DNA of 64,000 nucleotides from Oceanobacillus oncorhynchi. Lineage in GTDB: Bacteria > Bacillota > Bacilli > Bacillales > Amphibacillaceae. The translations under genes were made by a program, and so were the position numbers. Position 1 is the stretch's first letter. Every line of letters starts with the position of its first letter. Below the pieces are notes generated by a model. That model was not told the DNA's origin and ran no database searches. It saw only the letters and a program-made list of their open reading frames with translations. The DNA is taken from positions 1,240,001 through 1,304,000 of the forward strand of contig NZ_CDGG01000001.1 in the NCBI RefSeq assembly GCF_000821065.1. The letters run 5' to 3'. Shown here in pieces: positions 43,896-52,131 of the stretch.

Positions 43896-44827
43896 AATTA
43901 AGTATCTTGGATCAATCTCCATTATTTGCAGATGCGGACGCAAAGCAGGCGCTGGAAGCAAGTATGGATCTGGCAGTCCTGGCCGACCAATTAGGCTATG
44001 AACGTTATTGGGTTGCGGAGCATCATGACATGCAAGGATTGGCGAGCCCTGCTCCGGATATATTGCTGGGGATTATCGGCAGCAGAACAGAAAGAATCCG
44101 AATCGGTTCAGGAGCAGTGCTATTGCCGAATTACCGGCCGTTTAATATTGCTGAGCGCTACCGGATGCTGGCTGCATTGTATCCGAACCGGGTAGATTTA
44201 GGAATCGGCCGGGCGCCGGGCGGTTCCGCAGAAGCTTCTATAGCCCTTGCTGGAAACTTTTTGGAAAAGGTGAAAGCAATGCCGGATTATATAGATGAAT
44301 TGCTTCATTTCCTTCAGGATGACTTTTCGCCGGAGCATCTTTATTCACGTGTGACCGCTGCCCCCGTACCTCCTGTTCAGCCTGTGCCTTGGCTGTTGGG
44401 GACAAGCCAGCGGAGTGCTCAGCTGGCCGTAACTAAAAAACTGCCTTATGTTTTTGGTCACTTTATGGGCGCTGATAATGGACCGGAAATTATGGCCGGC
44501 TACCTGAGACACGCTGAGAGTCCCTCCGCTATCGTTGCGGTATCTGTTCTGTGCGCTGAAACAGAAAAGGAAGCTTTGGAATTAGCAGAAGAAGCAAAGC
44601 GCAAAAGAGAAGAGCAGGATCCATCTCCGCAGGCAGATCAGGAGGAGCAAGCCCAATTTGCCGATAAACAAATTATTGGAGATAAAGCCCTCGTACAAGA
44701 AAAACTCACGAAACTGCAGGAAGCATATCAATGTGATGAAATAATGGTGCTCACGATGGCGCCAACGTATAAAGCAAGAGAATATTCTTACCGTCAGCTG
44801 GCAGAAATAATGAACCAGACCAAATAA
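43892..44827 (+). CDS. Luciferase-like flavin-dependent oxidoreductase
   Basis: A 311-residue LLM-class flavoprotein. The start ILDQSPLFADADAKQALEASMDLAVLADQLGYERYWVAEHHD and the GSGAVLLPNYRPFNIAERYRMLAALYP region (both much longer than a motif, so only their presence is noted) are the hallmarks of the YhbW/YvbT subgroup. RVDLGIGRAPGG binds FMN phosphate. GGGGAGCACGAAG leads into the ATG. Substrate unknown; coupled to the DUF1836 gene. Confidence 0.87.
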   Translation: MKLSILDQSPLFADADAKQALEASMDLAVLADQLGYERYWVAEHHDMQGLASPAPDILLGIIGSRTERIRIGSGAVLLPNYRPFNIAERYRMLAALYPNRVDLGIGRAPGGSAEASIALAGNFLEKVKAMPDYIDELLHFLQDDFSPEHLYSRVTAAPVPPVQPVPWLLGTSQRSAQLAVTKKLPYVFGHFMGADNGPEIMAGYLRHAESPSAIVAVSVLCAETEKEALELAEEAKRKREEQDPSPQADQEEQAQFADKQIIGDKALVQEKLTKLQEAYQCDEIMVLTMAPTYKAREYSYRQLAEIMNQTK

Positions 44828-44928
44828 AGCTGCCATCCCTTAAATTCTTAACACTTGTTTTCAAAATGAAATAAAAATCATAGGCTGCAGCATGATAGAA
44901 TATACCTTAATAAAGAGGACAAGCGTAA

Positions 44929-45555
44929 ATGGAGGATATTATGGGACAATGGGTTACAGCCATGATGGAGCAATTTGGGTATTTTGGAATTTTTCTGATG
45001 ATGACGTTAGAGAATTTATTCCCGCCGATACCATCTGAAATCATCCTGCCTTTTGGAGGATTCATGACAATAGGCAGTACATTAACCTATACCGGTGTAT
45101 TAACAGCAGCCACATTAGGAGCGCTGATTGGCGCCATGCTTTTATATTGTATTGGGATGATACTCGATGTGGAGCGGCTGGAGAAAATTGTTGACCGGTG
45201 CGGGCATCTATTGCGTTTGAAAAAAACAGATATTTATAAGGCAGATGAATGGTTCGGAAAGTATGGCTATTGGACTGTATTTTTTTGCCGGATGGTGCCG
45301 CTGCTGCGGAGCTTAATCTCTATTCCAGCAGGGATGGCAAGAATGAACTTCTGGATGTTTATGCTATTAACAGCAGCAGGTTCTATTATTTGGAACAGTA
45401 TCCTCATCGGTATTGGAACCATTTTGGGAGAGAATTGGCATCGTGTAGCAGCTTTTATGGATATCTATTCTAATGTTGTCTATACCTTTATCATTGCAGG
45501 AATATTCATTTTCATTGCCTGGTATATCAGGAAAAGAAAGAAAGAAAAACTGTAG
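44929..45555 (+). CDS. DedA family membrane protein
   Basis: A 208-residue membrane protein with about five hydrophobic segments. ENLFPPIPSEIILPFGGF is the DedA re-entrant loop with the conserved acidic residue, and FFCRMVPLLRSLISIPAGMARM carries the conserved arginines. DedA proteins recycle lipid carriers or flip phospholipids. Start 44929 has AAAGAGG upstream; ATG 44941 with GGAGG five bases away is equally possible and would give 204 residues. Confidence 0.88.
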   Translation: MEDIMGQWVTAMMEQFGYFGIFLMMTLENLFPPIPSEIILPFGGFMTIGSTLTYTGVLTAATLGALIGAMLLYCIGMILDVERLEKIVDRCGHLLRLKKTDIYKADEWFGKYGYWTVFFCRMVPLLRSLISIPAGMARMNFWMFMLLTAAGSIIWNSILIGIGTILGENWHRVAAFMDIYSNVVYTFIIAGIFIFIAWYIRKRKKEKL

Positions 45556-45576
45556 GGATGTTCCTGCAGTTTTTTT
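45546..45576 (+). terminator. Terminator of the dedA-like gene
   Basis: AAAACTGTAGG (45546-45556) pairs with CCTGCAGTTTT (45563-45573, one G-T), ending in a T run; the stem overlaps the stop codon. Confidence 0.75.
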
Positions 45577-45670
45577 AAGTTTTTTGTTGACAAAAGAACA
45601 TATGTTTGGTTAACTGTATTTAGAACCTCTTCTTGGTAAGTCCTCTACTAAAACATAAGGATGTGTTTCC

Positions 45671-46804
45671 ATGATTTATCCTCGCAACGCAACACTATTA
45701 TTCCCTCAGATATGCGAAAATGGCGAAGTATACAAAAATGCTATTCCTAAAAATGGTCCAAATCGACTGATGGACTTAAAAATTGATTATGCCTTTAAAA
45801 TGCTGTTTGGTGATGAGCGCAATAAGAAGATTATAATAGCCTTTTTAAATGCTTTTTTTACCAATTCCGACAGAGCACAAATCCAGAATCTTGAATTTCA
45901 AAATAAGAATGCAGCTGACGAAGGCGAAAACACTTCTTTATCATTGTTTGTTGAGACAGAAGATAAAGAAGCGGTTTTTGTAGAAATACTTTTCCCGGAT
46001 CAAGATACCCCGGAAAATCAATCTTTATATTTTTGGTCAAAAATGTATCGCCGGCAATTTGAAGCAGATTCAGATTTGGACAGCCAGCATTCCGTGGTAA
46101 CCATAAGCATCATGAATTTTGAAATATTCCATAAAAGTGATGAATTCCATAGCGTATTCAGATTGTCAGATAAAGATAAAAATATCCCGCTGACCAATCT
46201 GCAGGAAAATCAATTTGTTGAGATACCTAAGCTGATCCGCAGCTGGAAACAAGGAAAGTTAAATCTGGAGAAAGATACTTTAGCGAGATGGTTATTGCTT
46301 TTAGCTGCGGTGGATGCAGGTAATAATTATTTTCATCTGGATATCTATAAAGAACTGGAGAAACTGGCAATGGTTGATCAAGATTTAAATATCGCTATGA
46401 AATACTGGGGAGATATCAGCAATACGGAAAAAAATCAATTGACCTATCAGGACAGGTATCGACATATGATAGAACAGCACTTTTTAAAAGAGATAGAAAA
46501 ATCAGAAGAAAAAAGACAGGAAGCAGAAGAAAGAGCAGCAGTTGCAGAGCTGAATTATAATCAAATGAAAAATCAATATAAACAGCAAAAAATTAAACTG
46601 ATAGAGGAGAGAGAGAAAAGAATAAAAGCAGAAGAAAATGCAGTGCTTGCTAATCGGGAAGCGGCGAAGGTGGTTATCCGTTATGGAAAAGTCGTTGCAC
46701 GTAACTTATTTGAACAAGGGATGGATAATTTATTTGTAAAAAATATAACTGGAATGTCAGATAAGGAAACAGCGATGATAAAAGAAGAATTAGACAGAGA
46801 GTAG
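45671..46804 (+). CDS. Rpn family (PD-(D/E)XK) nuclease / transposase_31-like protein
   Basis: A 377-residue member of the Rpn family. LMDLKIDYAFKMLFGDERNKKIIIAFLNAFF is the conserved N-terminal helix-hairpin of these proteins. The nuclease core shows FVETEDKEAVFVEILFPDQD, where the usual acidic-X-K/Q end (EIQ-like) reads EIL, so activity is doubtful. The C-terminal third is a charged coiled coil (about 275-335; ERAAVAELNYNQMKN, KLIEEREKRIKAEEN). ATG 45671 follows TAAGGATG weakly. Rpn proteins act in recombination and phage defence. Single gene, likely spread by transfer. Confidence 0.72.
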   Translation: MIYPRNATLLFPQICENGEVYKNAIPKNGPNRLMDLKIDYAFKMLFGDERNKKIIIAFLNAFFTNSDRAQIQNLEFQNKNAADEGENTSLSLFVETEDKEAVFVEILFPDQDTPENQSLYFWSKMYRRQFEADSDLDSQHSVVTISIMNFEIFHKSDEFHSVFRLSDKDKNIPLTNLQENQFVEIPKLIRSWKQGKLNLEKDTLARWLLLLAAVDAGNNYFHLDIYKELEKLAMVDQDLNIAMKYWGDISNTEKNQLTYQDRYRHMIEQHFLKEIEKSEEKRQEAEERAAVAELNYNQMKNQYKQQKIKLIEEREKRIKAEENAVLANREAAKVVIRYGKVVARNLFEQGMDNLFVKNITGMSDKETAMIKEELDRE

Positions 46805-46843
46805 AAACATTATTATGCTCTTTATCTTTGGGTAAAGTATTAG

Positions 46844-46883
46844 AAAAAGAAACAAAGTTATCTGAAAAATTTTGTTTCTTTTT
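46844..46883. terminator. Bidirectional terminator
   Basis: AAAAAGAAACAAA (46844-46856) pairs with TTTGTTTCTTTTT (46871-46883) between two convergent genes. Confidence 0.75.
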
Positions 46884-46889
46884 CATAAA

Positions 46890-47900
46890 TTATTCATCCA
46901 ATGAGAAATAATCTTCTATAATTTCCACAATAGAAATCAACTCATAGATAGCAACTAATTCTATCGGCAATTTTTCTGTACTGCTCATTTGATTGGATTT
47001 TAACATTTCTTGAAATAGCTGATTGAGCTGTCCGCGTTTAGCAATCCATTCTTCTTTCTCAAAGTCGATTTTGCCAGCCAGCACATTTGCAAAATAACAT
47101 ACTGTTTCAAAAGCGTGTTTTTGTTTCAGTGCATCCCATTCAAATTTCATTGTAGGCTGCTCTGCTATATTAGTAACATGATATTGAATCATTCGCAGAT
47201 AATGAATCTGCTGTCTTAATTGTGTTAATTCATCCTCGCGTTTTTCTAAAATATGATGGAATTTCAAATCCTTCTTTTGGTAGAGTGAAAGCAACTCTAC
47301 TCTTTCAAGTTCTTTGTATACACTGCCGACTTTTTCATTTACACCAAAATCTAGAGGTGTTTTTGTGAAAATCAATTCATAATAACATCGCTTCATATGA
47401 TTACTTAATTGCTTGCGGATAGGTACAATCTGTTTATCAATCGAACGATGGTAATTTGGCGGAAAAACAAACATATTTACCAGTGTGGAGACAGACAATC
47501 CAATTGTTGTTGTTGCCAGTCGAATAAGAAAGCTAAGAAAATAACTGTCGTCCACTAATTCAATCATTGCAATTGCTGTTAAGGTTGCAACCAGTAACCC
47601 TGCATGAAGGTTTAAGCGAAAGCAAGTGAAAATAGTAAGTATTGCAGCTAACATATAAGTAAACGGTGAATTACCGAATATAGCCAGAAATATAACGGCA
47701 TAGGCAGCGCCAATCGCCGAGGCAGGAAAACGGACAAGTCCTTTCTTAATAGAATCTGTCACAGTTGGTTCAATTGTAACGATAGCTGTAATAACGGCAA
47801 ATGTCGGCGGGAAATTGAACCATTTACAAATAAGCGCTGTGAAAAATACAGCAATCCCCGTTTTAATCACTCTATTTCCAATGATAGTTTGAACCTTCAC
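46890..47900 (-). CDS. Aromatic acid exporter-like (FUSC/ArAE) membrane protein
   Basis: A 336-residue protein with six to seven hydrophobic segments in the first 155 residues, then a soluble helical domain. TAVFFTALICKWFNFPPTFAVITAIVTIEPTVTDSIKKGLVRFPASAIGAAYAV (only noted as a region) is the signature of YgaE/DUF939 proteins; FRLNLHAGLLVATLTAIAMIEL follows. Family members resemble half-size aromatic acid exporters. Single gene. A long charged C-terminal domain with ERVELLSLYQKKDLKFHHILEKRE may be regulatory. Confidence 0.8.
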   Translation of the reverse strand: MKVQTIIGNRVIKTGIAVFFTALICKWFNFPPTFAVITAIVTIEPTVTDSIKKGLVRFPASAIGAAYAVIFLAIFGNSPFTYMLAAILTIFTCFRLNLHAGLLVATLTAIAMIELVDDSYFLSFLIRLATTTIGLSVSTLVNMFVFPPNYHRSIDKQIVPIRKQLSNHMKRCYYELIFTKTPLDFGVNEKVGSVYKELERVELLSLYQKKDLKFHHILEKREDELTQLRQQIHYLRMIQYHVTNIAEQPTMKFEWDALKQKHAFETVCYFANVLAGKIDFEKEEWIAKRGQLNQLFQEMLKSNQMSSTEKLPIELVAIYELISIVEIIEDYFSLDE

Positions 47901-48313
47901 GTCAATCCCTACTTTTCCTCATGTTAAATAATTTGTAACAAATAAATTTAATAAGATATTTTCATTTATTATATTGTATTGTATCATTTATTGCGTAAAT
48001 TAAATGACGAAAAAAATTAGATTAGGTATATTTATTGGGGAGCACCAGACAAATCTACTAAAATGAAAAACATTGTCAGACGGGTGTTATTGCGTATTCT
48101 ATGACGATTTTGAAAGAGTTTTGTCGTTATTGAAACATAAATGTAATATTTCTATAATATGCATGACATTTTCTTATGTTAAGCTTTACAAAGTTACAAA
48201 TTAGAAGAAGAATATAAAAAATATTAATATAAAAAACTAATCGCAAATGTTCGGGAACTCAAATACATAGATAATATATTTGCGGTGCAAAATTTGAAAG
48301 CGGGGAATAGAAG
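47901..48313 (+). other. Divergent intergenic region and leader of the P60 gene
   Basis: This gap holds the WalR-like box (48142-48158). Near the gene, CGCAAAT (48242-48248) and ATTTGCG (48278-48284) form an inverted pair that could close a leader hairpin of the mRNA just before the TTG start. Nothing coding was seen. Confidence 0.4.
48142..48158 (+). promoter_or_regulatory. WalR-like box upstream of the P60 gene
   Basis: TGTAATATTTCTATAAT shares 16 of 17 bases with the element at 33290-33306. The two TGTWAH-type halves lie 11 bases apart, the second with one mismatch. It lies 156 bases before the start codon. Confidence 0.65.
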
Positions 48314-49858
48314 TTGAAAAAGACAGTAATGACATTGACTGCGGCTTCCGTAGTAGGTTTGAGCAGTGTATTTTTTGCAGGGCCGGTAAAAGCAGAATCA
48401 GTAGAAGACCTGGAAAACAGACAGACTGAAGTACAGGATGATCGTGATTCTGTTCAATCTAATCTATCAGATGCTGAAAATGAAGTAGCAGATGTTTTAG
48501 TAGATTTACAAGATTTACAGAAAGAAATTGATGATTTAAATTCTGCTCTACAAAAAAATGAACAGAAATTAGATGAAACAGAAGAAGATATTTCAACTAC
48601 GGAAGATGAAGTCAGTGAGTTGGAAGCTGCAATCGAAGAATTAGAAGAAGCAATCGAAAAACGTACGGATATTTTAAAAGAACGTGCAGTTGCTTTACAA
48701 CAAAATGGCGGAGATATCAGCTATATTGAAGTATTGTTCGGAGCACAGGATTTCAGCGATTTTGTAAGCCGTGTTTCTGCAGTAAATAAAATTACAGATT
48801 CAGATTTAGCTTTACTTGAACAGCAGGAAGCTGATAAACAGGAAGTAGCAGATAAACAGGAAACAGTTGAAACAAAATTGGATGAATTAACACAATTGAA
48901 AACAGATTTAACAGGAATTAATAATACAATTACAGAGCAAAAAGATGCTGCTGAGGATAAAGAAGCTTCATTAAAAGATAAAGAAGCAGATTTAACAGCA
49001 CTTATTGAAGATTTAGAAATTGAAGATTCCCGCTTGGCTGCTATTGAGCAGGATGTAGCAGATCGTTTGGAAGTAGCAACTGCTCCAGCACCAGAAACAT
49101 TGGTAGCAAGTGTCAGCGTAGGCTCTAGCGATGAAAGCAGCAATGAAGAAGCAGAAGCAGAGGTTGAAGAAGAAACTGAATCTGCAAATGAAGCTGAAGA
49201 AGAAGCAAGTGAACCAGAACAGCAAGAAACTTCTTCCAATGAAGACCAAGAAGAAACTTCTTCAAATAGCGAAAGCAATAATAACAGCAGCAATAACAAC
49301 AATAGCAGCAGTAATAATAGCAGCAATAACAATTCTGAAAGCAGTAGTAGTACTGCGAGCTCAAATGAATCAAGCTCTAATACAAGCTCTAATAGCGGGT
49401 CCAACAGTAGTTCCAGTAATTCTGATCAAAATAAATCAGAACCTAAAGAAGAAAAAGCAGAAGAGCCTGCACCATCAACCGGTTCTGGAATCAGTGGAGT
49501 GCTTAGTGCTGCACAGAGCCAAACACACCAAAACACGTATGTTTGGGGAGGAAAAAGCCCTAGCACTGGTTTTGACTGCTCCGGATTTGTATCTTGGGCA
49601 TTCGCTCAAGCTGGATATTCCATCCCGTCTTACACAGGTGCATTAGTTAATACAGGTACATCTGTATCTGCAAGTAATATGCAGCCTGGAGACTTAGTAT
49701 TCTTCAATACGAATGGAACAAATGGCCATGTTGGTATTTATCTTGGCGGAAATAAATTTATCGGTTCACAAAGCAGTACAGGAGTTGCTGTTGCTGATAT
49801 GTCACCAGGAAGCTACTGGGGCGGAGAATTTAGCGGAACAGTACGCCGCGTACAATAA
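48314..49858 (+). CDS. Secreted CwlO-type peptidoglycan endopeptidase (NlpC/P60)
   Basis: A 514-residue exported D,L-endopeptidase. The TTG start follows GGGGAA. A signal peptide (ending VKA, about residue 27) precedes a coiled coil to about residue 255 with QNGGDISYIEVLFGAQDFSDF. Then come a Glu-rich stretch and a low-complexity Ser/Asn linker (about 315-375). The C-terminal NlpC/P60 domain (about 393-514) has the catalytic Cys in FDCSGFVSWAF and His in NGHVGIYLGG. It resembles CwlO, the FtsEX-dependent elongation endopeptidase. Confidence 0.88.
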   Translation: MKKTVMTLTAASVVGLSSVFFAGPVKAESVEDLENRQTEVQDDRDSVQSNLSDAENEVADVLVDLQDLQKEIDDLNSALQKNEQKLDETEEDISTTEDEVSELEAAIEELEEAIEKRTDILKERAVALQQNGGDISYIEVLFGAQDFSDFVSRVSAVNKITDSDLALLEQQEADKQEVADKQETVETKLDELTQLKTDLTGINNTITEQKDAAEDKEASLKDKEADLTALIEDLEIEDSRLAAIEQDVADRLEVATAPAPETLVASVSVGSSDESSNEEAEAEVEEETESANEAEEEASEPEQQETSSNEDQEETSSNSESNNNSSNNNNSSSNNSSNNNSESSSSTASSNESSSNTSSNSGSNSSSSNSDQNKSEPKEEKAEEPAPSTGSGISGVLSAAQSQTHQNTYVWGGKSPSTGFDCSGFVSWAFAQAGYSIPSYTGALVNTGTSVSASNMQPGDLVFFNTNGTNGHVGIYLGGNKFIGSQSSTGVAVADMSPGSYWGGEFSGTVRRVQ

Positions 49859-49871
49859 ATATTTAATCCCA

Positions 49872-49913
49872 AGGGTCCTTGCATGAAGATAAGCTTCATG
49901 TGAGGGCTTTTTT
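49872..49913 (+). terminator. Terminator of the P60 gene
   Basis: CCTTGCATGAAG (49877-49888) pairs with CTTCATGTGAGG (49894-49905, with G-T pairs), then TTTTTT. Confidence 0.7.
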
Positions 49914-50103
49914 ATATAATAAATTAAAAACTAATGACAAGTGGCTCTTTTATGTATCCATTCCCTGTATGAATGGAAATAAACTCCCTTAAATCTATTT
50001 ATTTATTTCAAGCGGTTATTGAATTTTATCTGAATGAATGCGGTAATAATCTTCCTTCATAAGAGACTATTTCAATAACCAATCTAACCACTTCATTTAA
50101 ATC

Positions 50104-50128
50104 GTTTACTATCTCGGCTAATGGGTAT
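50104..50128 (+). promoter_or_regulatory. Putative SigB promoter of the BCCT transporter
   Basis: GTTTAC (50104-50109), 13 bases and GGGTAT (50123-50128) fit the general-stress SigB consensus. It lies about 50 bases upstream of the betaine-type transporter start. Other Bacillus osmolyte transporters are SigB-controlled. Confidence 0.55.
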
Positions 50129-50179
50129 AGAATTATATATCCCATTTTCGCAGTAAATAAACATAGAAAGGATGGAGGT

Positions 50180-51685
50180 ATGAAAAAAAGAAATAAACGT
50201 TTTTTAAATCCTGTATTTTTTATTTCTGCATCAGTAATTTTAGCATTCGTTATAATTGGTGCGTTTAATTCTACAGGCTTTCAAAGTGTAGCAACTCTAT
50301 TATTTGATTTGACGACACAGAATTTTGGATGGCTCTATTTAATATCCGTTTTTGTGTTTGTCCTCTTTCTAATTGGCTTATCGATTAGTAAATACGGTAA
50401 AATAAAATTAGGTCCAAAAAATTCGAAACCAGAATTCGGTTTCTTTCCTTGGATTGGAATGCTATTTTCCACAGGCTTCGGCTCTGGACTGGTATTCTGG
50501 GGCGTAGCAGAGCCAATGAGTCACTTTTTTAATACACCATTTCCAGGCTTGGAACCGCAAACAGAAGAAGCTGCGAGGGTGGCTATGGGATATGCTTTCT
50601 TTAACTGGGGCATTAGCCAATGGTCTGTTTTTGCGTTAGTCGGACTGGTTATTGCATACTTACAATTTCGCAAAGGAAAAGACGGGTTAATTTCAACAGC
50701 AGTAAAGCCCGTTGTCGGAAATAACCCTATTACGGCCACTTCTATCAACTCGCTTGCTGTAATTGCTACTGTTATGGGAGTAGCGACTTCTCTAGGATTA
50801 GGAATTATGCAAATGAGCGGCGGTCTGTCATCTGTTTTTGGGCTGCCAGACGGGGTATGGATGCAAATTGCAATTGCATTAGCTATGCTTCTTGTTTATT
50901 TAGGTTCATCTGTCAGTGGTTTAAACCGCGGAATGAAATGGTTAAGCAGCATTAACTTATCCTTTTGTTTAATTCTGCTTGTCTTTGTTTTTCTGATGGG
51001 GCCGACTGTATTTATTTTAGAAACCTTTGTGCTGGGTCTGGGAGATTATTTAACTAATTTTGTCGAATACAGTTTACGTTTAACTCCGTATACTGGAGAC
51101 AACTGGGTAATGGATTGGACTATTTTCTATTGGGCTTGGGCGATTTCATGGTCACCATTTGTAGGGGCATTTGTCGCCCGTGTATCAAGAGGGCGTACTA
51201 TCCGTCAGTATATTTTTGGTGTGCTTGTCACCTCTCCTGCTATTGCCTGCATTTGGATTGCTGTCTTTGGTGGAACCAGCTTATATAGCGATTTGATGAA
51301 TGGAACGATGATTGCTGAAGCTGTTGATCATGATTTAGCTGTCGCCTTATTTGAAACATTTGGTACCTTGCCGTTAAGTACCATCACTTCTTTGATGGCG
51401 ATTATTTTGATTTTTACATTCCTCGTCACTTCAGCAGATTCTGCAACGTATATTTTAGGAAGCATGACATCAAAAGGAAGTTTGAATCCGGCTTTGATTA
51501 CAAAATTTATCTGGGGAGGACTTATAACAGCTATTGCAGTCGTCCTTTTAGTTGCTGGAGGGTTAGAAGCGCTGCAGACAGCATCTCTCACATCAGCGCT
51601 TCCTTTTGTCATAATTATTATCATGCTGATGATTTCCTTTATTAAAATATTGCAGAGAGAAGAGAACGACAAGCTAAAAAAATAA
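50180..51685 (+). CDS. BCCT-family osmolyte transporter (OpuD-like)
   Basis: A 501-residue protein with twelve membrane helices, taking up glycine betaine or related compounds with sodium. GFGSGLVFWGVAEPMSHF is the glycine-rich BCCT segment (helix 3 region), and the signature MDWTIFYWAWAISWSPFVG carries the conserved tryptophans of the substrate box. FIARVSRGRT-like FVARVSRGRTIRQY follows. GGATGGAGG precedes the ATG. The charged C-terminus is short (QREENDKLKK), so osmosensing may differ from BetP. Confidence 0.9.
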   Translation: MKKRNKRFLNPVFFISASVILAFVIIGAFNSTGFQSVATLLFDLTTQNFGWLYLISVFVFVLFLIGLSISKYGKIKLGPKNSKPEFGFFPWIGMLFSTGFGSGLVFWGVAEPMSHFFNTPFPGLEPQTEEAARVAMGYAFFNWGISQWSVFALVGLVIAYLQFRKGKDGLISTAVKPVVGNNPITATSINSLAVIATVMGVATSLGLGIMQMSGGLSSVFGLPDGVWMQIAIALAMLLVYLGSSVSGLNRGMKWLSSINLSFCLILLVFVFLMGPTVFILETFVLGLGDYLTNFVEYSLRLTPYTGDNWVMDWTIFYWAWAISWSPFVGAFVARVSRGRTIRQYIFGVLVTSPAIACIWIAVFGGTSLYSDLMNGTMIAEAVDHDLAVALFETFGTLPLSTITSLMAIILIFTFLVTSADSATYILGSMTSKGSLNPALITKFIWGGLITAIAVVLLVAGGLEALQTASLTSALPFVIIIIMLMISFIKILQREENDKLKK

Positions 51686-51693
51686 TCTGTGAA

Positions 51694-51739
51694 ATAAAAT
51701 AAACCGGCTGTTTTTTGATAACAGCCGGTTTATTTTATT
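51694..51739. terminator. Terminator of the BCCT gene
   Basis: AAATAAACCGGCTGTT (51697-51712) and the exact inverse ending in GCCGGTTTATTT form a strong stem. Confidence 0.85.
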
Positions 51740-51765
51740 GTATTAATATTTATCTGCAGCACTTT

Positions 51766-51792
51766 CATAGTCAAGTAGACACAGTGTGCCCC
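51766..51792. repeat. Possible relic of an IS3-type terminus
   Basis: GTCAAGTAGACA (51770-51781) is identical to the inner part of the inverted right end of the IS3 element at 21752-23434. No transposase remains nearby. Confidence 0.35.
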
Positions 51793-51930
51793 TTTCCATT
51801 ATAATAAAGAATAAGAGAAAGGGTGATTCGATGGGAAGGTAATATGGAACTTTATATATGTTTATCATGCAGGACTATCCATTGCGCCTAATCATTTGGA
51901 TTATCTGCGTGCAGAAAAGATAATAAGAGG

Positions 51931-52063
51931 ATGTTCAAAAAGTTTTTATCCAATGGAATTGCGGAAGGAGTAAATTAATTTTCAGTGAGACGAATAAGTG
52001 CAATCGCCGTCCTGTATTAAGAAGCTTCTTGATTTTCAAACACAATTGGATACTTTTGAACAT
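51931..52063. repeat. MITE-like palindromic element
   Basis: ATGTTCAAAAAG with TTTTTATCCAA at the left (51931-51953) is mirrored by TTGGATACTTTTGAACAT at the right (52046-52063). The 133-base body has no gene. It looks like a small non-autonomous element or an insertion scar. Confidence 0.45.
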
Positions 52064-52089
52064 GAACTTATAATAATTTTTAAAATTTC

Positions 52090-52131
52090 AGGAGGTGAAA
52101 TCCTTGTGTAATGTTACACAAGGATCTTAAT
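52090..52131 (+). promoter_or_regulatory. Hairpin between ribosome site and TTG start, or short leader ORF
   Basis: AGGAGGTG (52090-52097) is followed by a perfect 12-base inverted repeat, ATCCTTGTGTAA (52100-52111) and TTACACAAGGAT (52114-52125). The TTG start of the next gene is at 52131. If the stem folds, the ribosome site and TTG are brought to about nine bases apart. Alternatively TTG 52104 opens an eight-codon frame that stops at 52128-52130, directly next to the TTG. Confidence 0.6.

Noticed and set aside
48721-49404. Minus-strand open frame rich in Leu and Ser
   Set aside because: It is the antisense of the Glu/Ser/Asn-rich linker and coiled coil of the P60 protein, which naturally gives a long open frame; no ribosome site or family likeness.
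49131-49646. Lys-rich 171-codon plus-strand frame
   Set aside because: Shadow of the repetitive AGC/GAA-rich linker of the P60 gene in another frame.
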